A DNA stretch of 17,531 bases from Jimgerdemannia flammicorona. Its lineage: Eukaryota > Mucoromycota > Endogonomycetes > Endogonales > Endogonaceae. Within the stretch, counting starts at the first letter, position 1. Every line of letters begins with the position of its first letter. The stretch spans positions 1 through 17,531 of the forward strand of contig RBNI01002787.1 of the NCBI GenBank assembly GCA_003990745.1, written 5' to 3'. Of this stretch, positions 1 through 8,919 are shown piece after piece. Under the pieces are notes generated by a model. That model was not told the origin of the DNA. It searched no databases and worked only from the letters and a program-made list of their open reading frames with translations. Position numbers and translations under genes: made by a program.

Positions 1-342
1 AAAAAAAAAAAAAAAAAAAAAAAGCATAACTACATTGTAACCCTGATATAATATGTCAAAGTGTCATCGTTCATATGTTCTGAAAATTGTCGTACTCATA
101 GCACGCTCTGACAAGGGTAAAAATCGTGTGTGTGCTTGGATTTCAATATCAAAGCCGGTAAGCGATAGTGGGCATTCGGATGAAATGTGGCTTGCAGGTT
201 GCGTGGTAATTATAGTGCCTAATTATTCTGTCAATCCTGAAGGTGTCACAAGTTACGCATTAGTAAATTGAAAGCTTATTTCCTTTGATTACGGCCCTCG
301 TCCGCTGACAATTCTTTTGTATAACCCTCGATCTCCCTCACC
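1..342. other. Left-edge poly-A run and upstream region of the LRR gene
   Basis: Bases 1-23 are a pure A run. The rest is unremarkable sequence leading to the start codon at 343. A TATA-like TATAACCC (about 320) and a pyrimidine-rich CTCGATCTCCCTCACC stretch just before the ATG fit a fungal 5' leader. A 72-codon open frame at 53-271 has no recognisable domain, and I do not call it a gene. The A run could be the tail of a retroposed element that extends beyond the window. Confidence 0.4.
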
Positions 343-3300
343 ATGTCCTTCCCCGAACTTCCAACCCCCTCGCTTGACGAAATCAAGACTTGGGATGAAC
401 ACAGTGTCTTTGAGCACTTTCAACACCCTGCTTTCCAATTGAAACCTGACCATGTGGCAACCTTGCGTGATCAGGATACAGACGGAGCTGCTCTAATTAT
501 ACTCACCGAAAATGACCTATTGAGACCTCCATATAACTTACGAGGCGGGCCTGTGAAGAAAATTATGAACGAGATTGCCAGATTGAAAGGTAATTGTCAT
601 CATATTTATTCCGAATAACAGTCGTGGAGGGGCAACAAGGCTTCGTCCAACCCGTCGTTCGGTAATGGCCACACCGACGGCAATAAACATCCCTTAAATT
701 TGACTAGGAACGAGCGGTCAAGAGTCATCTATGGAAGGTGTGTAATATTTCCTTTGCTTTTGGTAATTGTTGCCTTGGCGCAACATAAAACTATATCTGA
801 GATCATATTATAACTTGTGTTTGTCATTGTTTGACAGCTATTGCCCGGAGCACTGTGGAAGCTAGAATTAGGAATGAAATCGAAATCGAACTGGTGACAA
901 AGAAGATCGATCAACTTCGTAAAGAACGATCGGAACTTCGTGAAAAAGATATCCTACTCCTCGAGCTCCAGAAAGAACAGCAGCGAGGTAGGTAGATTTT
1001 ACGGTTTTATTGTGCAGTCATTTCGGAAACCCCGCGAACATTTTACTGATAATATATATATAACCAGGCTTATCTTCCAATCTGCCGTCGGTTAGTAGCA
1101 TCGGTATTTTTTAGTGTCAGATTTTCGGGATGCGATTTTTATGCAACTTCCGTTTTCCTCCACACGTATATATTGTACAGGGCATGAGGCGTGATTCAGA
1201 AGAGATAAAAATCGACAAGAGAGACATCTTTAGCAGCCTCGACGAACTTCACAGCAAGGTTGACAGTCTGCCCAAGACTATACTTGATCTTCATGAGGAT
1301 ATAGTCCCGCGACTCTTTTTCATCTTTCCCGAGGATGGTCATTGGTGGGCACCATCAATTGACAGCCTCTTCATCAAAACGTTCCGTCTATACTTTCTAT
1401 GCGAACACGAAGCAATCGAAAACGGCAGCACGAAAAAACAGTTCCATCTGGCATATCATGACGGTTACCATGTTGCCCGACCACGCGAGGTGGATTATTT
1501 TGATATTCGATAGACTATTACAATTCGAGTTCTTATTATTTATTATTTTTAACATATCTTCTTGAAATTATTTTAGTTTGTAGCTAAATATGGAGCATAT
1601 ATATGTTTGGTATGTTGTCTGTTTGAGCTTGAGCGTCCGAACTCTCTTTGCACGCCATCTAATATTTCTCGTATAAAATAGATTTTGCCTTGTCTATCAC
1701 TGGCCGTACGCTTGGGAGGACACCTATTAGAACGTGTGCTTACATTCGGGGAAGCGACTTCAACAGCATACAAGGCAAAAGAGGCATCCATCTTTACGGA
1801 CTACGAGCTTGAGTTCTGCGCAGAGACTGAGAAATGCTTTAAGATGATTGTCTCCAACCTCGAGGCTACTGATATCCACGTCAAAAAATATACAACTAAT
1901 GTTCCACGGTCGGATCAGATTCAAGAAGGATCGTTAGGACTGATAGAAAGACCTGATTTACGAGAACTTCAAGGTGCAGCAATACATCGATTTTCTTTGT
2001 TAAAGTGTGCACGCGCGGATTTCTGTATATGCTCATGATTTCTTTTCGAATTTTGGCCCATAGCTTATCTTAAGGGTATAGATAACTCCAACCGACTTGG
2101 GAATCTGCAGCGTGTGCTCCGTCGTGGCAAAAACGGTAGTATAACAGTTCGATGGGTATGCAAGAATCATGCCTCAGAATGGGACACAACAAACGCTGTT
2201 CAGAGTCTTCAGACAGCCATCCAGAACAATTCCATAAATGGAAACATTGGGTTTGACGACGGGACCCTGGAGCTGATGTTCGTATTATTTACCGGTATTT
2301 TAAATTCATCCCGTATCGTTTATATATACTCAGATGGTCTTTATTATTATTATTATCAGGATCAAAGGATTGTTAAGAGGACCTTTGCATACATTTCGAA
2401 ATTCGGTGGCTCACGTGCTGTCAAGTATCCCGCTGCGGAAGATCAGGTAATCAGTTTGACTTTAAGCTTTCTTTGCTTTCCTAGAAGGTCTAATGAGTGA
2501 GCAAACTCTAGTTTTGTAGATTGCAAAAATGCTGATCCAGAAGATATTGAAGCTTTTATCAATGCTCTATCCATTATTGAAATTCTTGAGTAAGTTATAT
2601 TGAATTATTGTTTAATGAACTTTATATAATAAATTGTAATATATATTACTATTGCCATACCTATATAGGGTGACATATATGGATATAAAAAATATAGGGT
2701 ATGATAATTTATTGTTACATGTTTTGTCCAATGGCTAGCTGATTGAAAACTCCATGATAGTTGCTAAAAAAAATCAATGATTATTGATCTATAGAATTAC
2801 AAAAATCCTTCAAAAGTGTATCCACCTTAAATATTTGGATCTTCCAGGTACACTATAATATAGTTACATTTTATATTTGAGATTTTCATCTCTGTGGATT
2901 TTTATGAGCTTTTGGGAGCAATGTCGGCAACAATGAACACGAATCCCCATTTGGTTTTTCGTAACTGTTGGCTGTATCTAACCTTTTTCTGTCTCTACAG
3001 ACTGTAATATTGGTTATAAGGAAACCAGTTTGCTAGCTGAAGCGCTGAAACTGAACACAAGCCTGCAAAACCTAAATCTGGAACGTATGTGTGAATGAAA
3101 CGCATTACATTTTTGTATTAATATGTTTGGTGTTCTAGCTAACAATCACGCCTAAATTTATGTATTTATCGGTAGGAAATGGTATTGACGAGAAGGGGGC
3201 CAGTGTGCTAGCTGAAGCACTGAAAATGCACACGAGCCTGCAAAACCTAAATCTACGAGGTATGTAACGATGTGGAGAACGATATTGTTGAATACTTCTG

Positions 3301-5653
3301 TTTGTTGTTCTAGTTGGCAATTATGCATATACCTTTGCTGTAGACAATAATATTGGCGAGAATGGAGCCAGCGCACTAGCCGAAGTACTGAAAGTGAATA
3401 CGAGTCTGAAAACCCTGAATCTAGGAAGTATGTAGCAATGAAACCTGTCATATTTTACATTCATATGTTTAGTGTTCTAACTGACAGCCCCATATATAGA
3501 TTTTTCGTTGTTCTCTGTAGAGAATAATTTTGGTGAGATAGGGGCCAGCGCACTAGCCGAAGCATTGAAGATGAACACGAGTCTGCAAACCCTGGAGCTA
3601 GGAGGTAATTATGTAGCAATGAAGCACATTAAATTTTTTGCATTCACCTGTTAGCACTCTAGCCGACAACCACGCGTATACATTGTAGGCAATAGTATTA
3701 GCGAGATGGGAGCCAGCGCGCTAGCCGAAGCACTGAAGACGAACACGAACCTGCGAAACCTAAATTTAAAAGGTATGTAGAAATGAAGCACACCATATTG
3801 ATTATGTTTAACATTCTGGTTTACAACCACGCGTATACATTTTATGTGTTCCTCTGTAGGCACAGGTATCGGAGAGAAGGGAGCCAGCGCACTGGCCGAA
3901 GCATTGAGAATAAACTCGAGTCTGCAAACCCTTAATGTGGGAAGTATGTAGAAATGAAGTGTATTATATTTCTGTATGCATCTGTTTTGAATTCTATCTG
4001 ACAACGTGTGTATACATTTTGTGTTCCTTTGTAGAGAATGGCATTGGCGAGAAGGGAGCCAACGCAATAGCCGAAGTACTGAAAATGAACACGAGCTTGA
4101 GAAATCTGAATCTACACGGTATGTGTAAATGTAGCATATTATCTTTTGTATCAATCGGTTTAGTGTTCTTACACGCATACATTTATATAGACAATGATAT
4201 TGGCGAGAAGGGAGCCAGCGCACTAGCCAAAGCATTGAAGATGAACACGAGCCTGCAAAAAATAGGGCTAGGAAGTATGTAGGAATGAAGCGCGCTATAT
4301 TTTGTATTAATTTTTTTACTCTTCTAGCTGACAACCGCGTTTATACATTTTATGCGTTCCTCTATAGGCAATGGTATTGGCGAGAAGGGAGCTGGCACAT
4401 TAGCCGAAGCACTGAAAATAAACACGAACCTGCGAACCCTAAATTTACAAAGTATGTGGCAAAGAAGCACATTATATTTTTCATTCATCTGTTGAGTGTT
4501 CCAGCTGTCAACCATGCATATACATTTGATATCTTCCTCTAGACAACCGTATTCGCGAGAACGGAGCCAGCACACTAGCCGAAGCACTGAAAATGAACAG
4601 GAGCCTGCAATGCTTATATCTACAATGTAAGTAGATATAAAGTGCATCACGTTATTGCATTCATCTGTTTAGTGTCCTAGCTGACAACCGCGCGTACGCA
4701 TTTTTTGTGTTCCTCTGTAGACAATTATATTAACGATCAGGGAGCCAGTGAACTAGCCGAAGCATTGAAATTGAACACGAGCCTCCAAAACCTGGATCTA
4801 AAATGTAATTATGTAGGAATTAAGAACATTATCTTTTACACTCATCTGTTTAGAGTAATAGCTGACAACCACACGCATACATTTTTTGTGTTCCTCGGTA
4901 GGCAATCGTATTTACGATCAGGGAGCCAGCGAGCTAGCCGAAGCACTGAGAATGAACACGAGCCTGCAAACACTGGATCTAGAAAGTACGTAGGAATGAA
5001 GCGCATTATAATTTTGCATTAATTTGTTTAGTGTTCTAGCTGACAATCACGAGTATGCATGTTTTGTGTTTTTCTGTAGACAATCGTATTTACGATCATG
5101 GAGCCCACGCACTAGCCGAAGCACTGATAATAAACACGAGCCTGCAAAACCTGTATCTACAGTGTATGTAGGAATGAAGCACATCACTTGTTGGCATTCT
5201 GTTTTTAGTGTTCTAGCTGATAATCACGTGTATACCTTTTTGCGTTCCCTGCAGACAATCGTATTTACGATCAGGGAGCCAGCGAACTAGTCGAAGCACT
5301 GAGAATGAACACTAGCCTACAAAATTTGGATCTACGATGTATGTAGGAATGAAGCCCACACATTTTTGCACTCATCTGTTTAATGTTCTAGCTGACAACC
5401 GCGCTTATGTTCCTCTGTAGCCAATAACATAAGGCGGAAAGTCAACACAAACTTCAGAGTCTTGTTTTAAGAAGTATGTGAAAGTGGAGCATATTGCGTT
5501 TTTGCATCCATCTGTTTATCTTATAGCTGACAACCACACGTATGCATTATGCGTTCCTCTGTAGCAAATAATATCGGCGGAAATGGGCAGCTGATTATGA
5601 CAGATATCTATACACAAAAACATTTCTTCATCTCCACAAGCTCATGCCAATAA
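343..5653 (+). CDS. SAM - coiled-coil - LRR (RNI-like) protein, about 27 exons
   Basis: This is probably an intracellular protein-interaction or receptor-like protein; its partner is unknown and no NACHT or NB-ARC domain is seen. My exons, joined in phase, are 343-589, 838-987, 1068-1090, 1181-1489, 1577-1609, 1682-1973, 2064-2281, 2360-2424, 2512-2589, 2669-2725, 2795-2847, then fourteen 84-nt LRR exons from 3001-3084 to 5255-5338, then 5565-5653. The sum is 2790 nt, about 929 aa. Residues 1-83 form a SAM domain (TWDEHSVFEHF, then IILTENDLL, then IMNEIARLK). Residues 84-133 are a charged coiled coil. Residues about 171-250 carry PRLFFIFPED, FRLYFLCEHE, FHLAYHDGY and FVAKYGAYI, a block I recall from Mucoromycota LRR proteins. 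LRRs start near residue 495. The ATG has a CACC context. If the decayed exon 5421-5473 is used, the protein stops at 5470 instead (about 916 aa). Least certain are the junctions at 2425, 2726 and the 3' end. Confidence 0.75.
622..737 (+). other. Possible frame-breaking cassette exon inside intron 1
   Basis: Intron 1 (590-837, 248 nt) is much longer than its neighbours. It contains a segment bounded by an AACAG acceptor and an AAG|GTGTGT donor. The segment is open in one frame and reads as a plausible Ser/Asn-rich linker (SWRGNKASSNPSFGNGHTDG...). Its 116-nt length is not a multiple of three, and entry from exon 1 (phase 1) meets TAA at 663-665. Including it would give a SAM-only product. It may instead be a decayed constitutive exon. 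Confidence 0.3.
3001..5564 (+). repeat. Tandem array of 84-nt LRR exons with homologous introns
   Basis: Exons at 3001, 3176, 3344, 3521, 3689, 3860, 4035, 4191, 4368, 4543, 4721, 4902, 5080 and 5255 are each exactly 84 nt (28 residues) and are bounded by phase-1 introns of 72-97 nt. The unit consensus is close to NxIGEKGASALAEALKMNTS followed by LQNLNL, a ribonuclease-inhibitor-type LRR. The introns are also alike (GTATGTAG-AATGAAG..., then GTTCTAGCTGACAACC, then TTCCTCTGTAG), so the duplicated unit is exon plus intron, about 175 bp. Units from 4721 onward share a YDQ/NDQ variant and look like the most recent copies. Exon 5421-5473 is a 53-nt internally deleted unit with an in-frame stop at 5468-5470. 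A partial unit starts at 5565. Confidence 0.9.
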
Positions 5654-5654
5654 A
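5649..5654 (+). terminator. Candidate polyadenylation signal of the LRR gene
   Basis: AATAAA overlaps the final TAA codon of the longest LRR gene model, in the context GCCAATAAAAACG. Its position fits 3'-end formation soon after the last degenerate LRR unit. A single hexamer is weak evidence alone. Confidence 0.4.
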
Positions 5655-6097
5655 AACGTCATGTCATCCCAGCCCTCGTCATCGACCACCGAACATCACG
5701 TGGTCACTCCGCCACTTCATAGCGTGTGGCTAAACAAGACCTTAAAGTACCACCCATGCTCACTTGTTCACATCCTACACCTAAGGCAAACATAACCGCT
5801 TCTTATACCCTACGCCTAGGGTATACATAACCGATTCTCACATACCCTACACCTAACCGATCCGCGACGGAACTGCACTGCCACATCCAGAGGCTGGGCA
5901 ACGTTATCACCTGGCATATAGCAATTCAGCCCCAAAGGATATGTTTACATATTGTGTGTCAATTTATTCTCGTGGTCATATAGGGGTGCCCACGATGCAC
6001 GACAATAGTTTTATTTTGTTTTATCTGATGCTTTATTTTTTGATTCCGCAACCTCTCTTTGTTTCGTTTGCACCCGTTTGTTCTTTTCACACACAGA
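5654..6097. repeat. Intergenic region with CCTACRCCTA repeats
   Basis: No gene is recognised here. CCTACACCTA at 5773, CCTACGCCTA at 5809 and CCTACACCTA at 5847 mark three diverged copies of a 36-38-bp unit that also carries CATAACCG and TTCT. The middle copy contains a perfect 8-bp inverted repeat, ATACCCTA-CGCC-TAGGGTAT, at 5805-5824. An E-box CACGTG lies near 5698. The open frame at 5941-6204 has low-complexity hydrophobic sequence and no supporting signal. Confidence 0.5.
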
Positions 6098-6995
6098 ATG
6101 GCTCTCTCCGAGAGGATAACCCATATCGACCGCTTCGGTGTGCCCTGCTCTGGTGTCCGCCAATTGCTGAAGGAGGCGGCGAAACCAAAATGGACGCGGT
6201 GTAAATTGAGGGGGTCGGATACGTTGGTAAGTTGGGTTGGTGTAGGTTTAGGAATTTAGAGGGTTCGACAGAGGCGGTATACAGGACATTGGAAAACTTG
6301 ATCGTCGGGGCTGGTAAAGACGTTGGGGTGCGTGAGTCATTTTAACAATTCTCATTCACTCTATGAAAAAATGTTATTTAATCTGTTTAACGACTCAGGT
6401 AAAAACTGACAGACGAATCCCTCTCCGAGCGGCACTCCCTGCCCTATACAAACCACAGACAAGACTAGGGACGCGACCGCCGCGCACATCTCCATCCACA
6501 AGCGCTGCGGCCTTGTCGATTTCGGCATCTACATCTGCGGACGTCGATGAGCGCCACATTGGCAGTGTGGAGATAGACATTGAGCGATGCTGCTGATAAT
6601 AGCGCTGCTGGGCTTCAATGACGAAGACGTCAACGATGGCAATGGTGGTGGCAGTCGCCGCGGCCTACCTGCCGACCAATGGGGGAAATCCGCCTACGTG
6701 ACCTGGCGACACCAGTGCCTCGTCCGGCACCGTCAGCACCGCCTCGTCTAGTACCTTTTCGTCTAGCACCGCTAGGACCGCTCCCAGCATTTCCCCCATC
6801 CTGCTTCAGAGGCAAAGCAAGGGAGGTGCTGCACCTGAAGAAGGACGGTGGCCTGAGGACGAGGGGGTGACGACGACTATTGAAAAAGATCTGCCGGCGG
6901 ATCCTATAAAGCGTCGGGAAATCCTGGTCTTCAGGATTCGGTCGTTGAATATCCGGAAAGCTGCTAGGATGGCGGCCCAGGAGAAGGAAAAGTAG
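6098..6995 (+). CDS. Coding-like fragments in shifting frames, candidate multi-exon or decayed gene
   Basis: I do not recognise the product. An ATG at 6098 opens MALSERITHIDRFGVPCSGV and runs to a strong GTAAGT donor at 6227 (43 codons, phase 0). Further coding-like stretches follow in other frames: VYRTLENLIVGAGKDVG (6277-6327, before a GTGCGT donor), AAHISIHKRCGLVDFGIYI after a GACAG acceptor at 6412, MLLIIALLGFNDEDV from 6587, and a Ser/Thr-rich then basic segment from 6708 that ends KAARMAAQEKEK at the TAG at 6993-6995. I could not join them in one phase, so the gene either has unseen splice sites or carries frameshifts. The long Pro-rich minus-strand frame over the same bases looks like an antisense shadow. 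Confidence 0.3.
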
Positions 6996-7378
6996 TGGTG
7001 CGAAAACATGAGGAGAGGGACACACGAGGGGGAAGTAGCGAGGGAAATAGCAGGAGGGGGGGTGGGGGTGGGCCGGCGGCAAGGTGTTGATGACGCTTCG
7101 CTGTCGAGAGAGAGGGGAGGCATACATTTGTATTTTTAATCATCAGGTGATTATGTTCTTGCTTCATGCGGTTACCAGATTAACCACGGCTGAATTGGAG
7201 CACTAAGATCGACTTAGAGTAACTTTGCCTCTCTAATATTTTTATGGAAAAATGGGCAGTAAAACCGGAACTATGAAGCTGATCACGACCTGAATATTGG
7301 TGAACCATTTGTTTATGTACGATCACATCGAATTCACGATTTATGTACGGTTGCTTATCGCCTGTTATTTTTTTTTAG
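6996..7378. other. Stretch without a recognised gene
   Basis: Bases 7000-7080 are G-rich (a GGAGGGGGGGTGGGGGTGGG run) and then become AT-rich. ATTTATGTACG is seen twice with small changes (near 7311 and 7339). No open frame here has a domain or convincing splice signals. Confidence 0.4.
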
Positions 7379-7553
7379 AAAACAGCGTCGGCTAAGGCTC
7401 TGAAGCAGAATACGACCTTTACCGAGCCAAAGCTCGAGGTATGGTAGATTGTAAACTACTGTTTGCATCTGCATGATGGAGTCAAACTCACCGTTTGCGC
7501 GTGTTCACTCTTCACGTACTCATCCTCGGGGAACTACATCGGCGACGAGCCAT
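7379..7553 (+). pseudogene. Relic of two LRR exons (second LRR subfamily)
   Basis: After a poly-T/TTTAG acceptor, bases 7379-7438 encode AKALKQNTT, the core of an RNI-type LRR exon, shortened to 60 nt against 84 and followed by a GTATGG donor. The following intron contains GCATGATGGAGTCAAACTCACCG and GCGTGTTCAC, matching the introns of the minus-strand relics at 12815-13380 rather than those of the main LRR array. A second exon begins at about 7530 with NYIGDEP. Its acceptor reads GG where the relatives have AG, and after about 8 residues it dissolves into the minisatellite. It is broken by the internal deletion, the frame change and the lost acceptor. Confidence 0.7.
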
Positions 7554-7554
7554 C

Positions 7555-7925
7555 GTCCGTCGTCGTCCGTCCTGTGGCCCGTCGTTCATCATCCATTGTC
7601 GTCCTGTGGTCCGTCGTCTGTCGCCCATCGTTGTCCTTTTGTCCGTTCTCCTGCTGTCTGTCGTTCATCGTCCATCGTCGTCCTACGATCCATCATCACC
7701 CTGCGGTCAATCGTCGTCCTGCGGTCCATCGTCCTCATGCGAACCATCGTTATTATGCGGTCCATCCGTCGTCCTGCAGTCCATCGTCGTCCGAACGACG
7801 ATAAACCGTAGAACGACGATTAACCGCAGAACGTGGATCGACGGTTAACCGCAGAACGCGAAGCGACGATTAACCACAGAATTAACATTATCCACAGAAT
7901 GCAGAACGGCGATTAATCATCGCCG
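7555..7925. repeat. CGTCGTCC minisatellite with an orientation switch
   Basis: From about 7555 to 7795 the sequence is built from variants of GTCGTCCTGCGGTCCATC. From about 7795 to 7925 the motif appears as its reverse complement, in variants of GATTAACCGCAGAACGAC. Several overlapping open frames result from the repeat and do not look like proteins. The inverted halves could form a long imperfect hairpin. Confidence 0.8.
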
Positions 7926-7948
7926 CCGAGTCACTCAGTAGTCAATGG

Positions 7949-7990
7949 CCTCGGATTGGGTTCGGATTGGGTTCGGATTGGGTCCGGATT
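7949..7990 (+). repeat. 12-bp tandem repeat CGGATTGGGTTC
   Basis: Four near-identical 12-bp units run in direct order (CGGATTGGGTTC twice, then CGGATTGGGTCC, then a decayed CGGATTGCG). No function is apparent. Confidence 0.85.
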
Positions 7991-8066
7991 GCGATACGAA
8001 GCTTTATGTGCCATTGAATCAATCTCACGATCGGTGAATATTCGTTCACCCCCTACCCACCTCCAG

Positions 8067-8131
8067 ACAATATTAACGATGAAGGGCCTCACACCGCTGT
8101 GCCTGAAGCAGAATACGACCCGAATCTTGTG
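8067..8131 (+). pseudogene. Relic of a further LRR exon (second LRR subfamily)
   Basis: A CCAG acceptor at 8063-8066 is followed by an exon-like segment starting NINDEG. The later part encodes LKQNTT in a different frame, and the segment ends at a GTATGT donor (8132). It is 65 nt against the 84 expected, so 19 nt are missing and the frame is broken. The following intron-like sequence contains GCAGCTGCATGACAGAGTC, as in the other members of this subfamily. Together with 7379-7553 it shows that a plus-strand LRR gene stood here and was invaded by minisatellites. Confidence 0.65.
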
Positions 8132-8447
8132 GTATGTCAAAATTTATGGATAATTGTTTGCAGCTGCATGACAGAGTCTATTGGGAAAACGGCCTATTCT
8201 TAAAAAAAAAAAAAAGAGCTCATCTTGCTCCGTATTCGCCACCGCGTCGTTCTAGGTATTATAGATAATTGCTGCAAAAGCTCCGAATTTTGTCTGTGGA
8301 AATTGGATAAGCGAAACTCGTACAGGATCCGAATCAGTCATTCATCGTCGTCGTTCTGTGTTTGTCCTGCATTATGCGGTTCATCATCGTTCCCCATTCG
8401 TTTTGTCATGCGTCCTGCGATTCATCGTCGTTCTGCGTTCGTCCTAG
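8132..8447. repeat. Poly-A run and minisatellite remnants
   Basis: A run of about 15 As lies at 8201-8216. From 8335 to 8440 there are diverged copies of TCATCGTCGTTCTGCG, which is related to the reverse complement of the unit at 7795-7925. No gene is seen. Confidence 0.6.
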
Positions 8448-8919
8448 CCTAAATGGGGTTAAAGACACTGGACAAGGCATTCGGCGCAAGGTCCTTGACA
8501 ATGGCAAAGTGTACACCATTGACGTGAGATTGGCGTGGTGCTGCTCCACAATTTTGTTATTTATTTATTTATTTTGGAAAGGGGGAGGATAGTTGATATT
8601 ATCTGCGATCTGCGTCATTTAGTCGAGCTCAACCACCACCGTTCCCTTACTTCCCTGCAACATACAGGCAGCCGAACGCTTCCGATTCGGAATCGCCCGC
8701 AGATTGGACGAGGAAGTCAATCAGGACGAAAAGGTATTTGTGCTATAGCAACTTATGAGAATAATGGAGCAAATAAATTATTTTCTTGCTCGAGACTGTG
8801 ACGTCACCATCGGACTGAGACGTCACCGGAACGTGACGTGATCGGCTTTGCGTCATCATCGTCAATTCCTGTCGGCAATCATGTTTTCTCAGGAGGCTCT
8901 CAAGACGCGGAGGAGGTAG
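8448..8919 (+). CDS. 3' portion of a small spliced gene, unknown function
   Basis: Three exon-like segments join in phase. The first is 8448-8523, after a CCTAG acceptor, encoding NGVKDTGQGIRRKVL then DNGKVYTID, with a GTGAGA donor. The second is 8668-8733, after a TACAG acceptor, encoding AAERFRFGIARRLDEEVNQD, with a GTATTT donor. The third is 8893-8919, after a TTTCTCAG acceptor, ending EALKTRRR and TAG. The predicted C-terminal part is highly charged and helical in character. I do not recognise a family. No upstream exon or start can be placed, because minisatellite sequence abuts the first exon; it may be a truncated gene. An alternative frame of the third exon gives an acidic tail but does not match the phase. 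Confidence 0.4.

Noticed and set aside
53..271. 72-codon plus-strand open frame at the left edge
   Set aside because: No recognisable domain, ordinary composition, and a length expected by chance. It could be a gene, but nothing supports it.
3651..4334. 227-codon minus-strand open frame (and similar ones at 3158-3451 and 4324-4650)
   Set aside because: These are antisense shadows of the repeated LRR exon-intron unit. They cross all the introns, which carry clear plus-strand splice signals, and their sequence is just the unit repeated in antisense.
6630..7127. 165-codon Pro/Ser/Arg-rich minus-strand frame
   Set aside because: Low-complexity composition caused by GC-rich sequence. The plus strand over the same bases has a more protein-like frame (ending AAQEKEK).
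7463..7848. Three overlapping plus-strand frames of 112-117 codons
   Set aside because: All lie in the CGTCGTCC minisatellite. A short repeat keeps all frames open, and the translations are simple His/Ser/Arg/Pro repeats.
7555..7925. CRISPR-like array of regular repeats
   Set aside because: The units are contiguous and degenerate with no unique spacers of constant length, and the context is eukaryotic.
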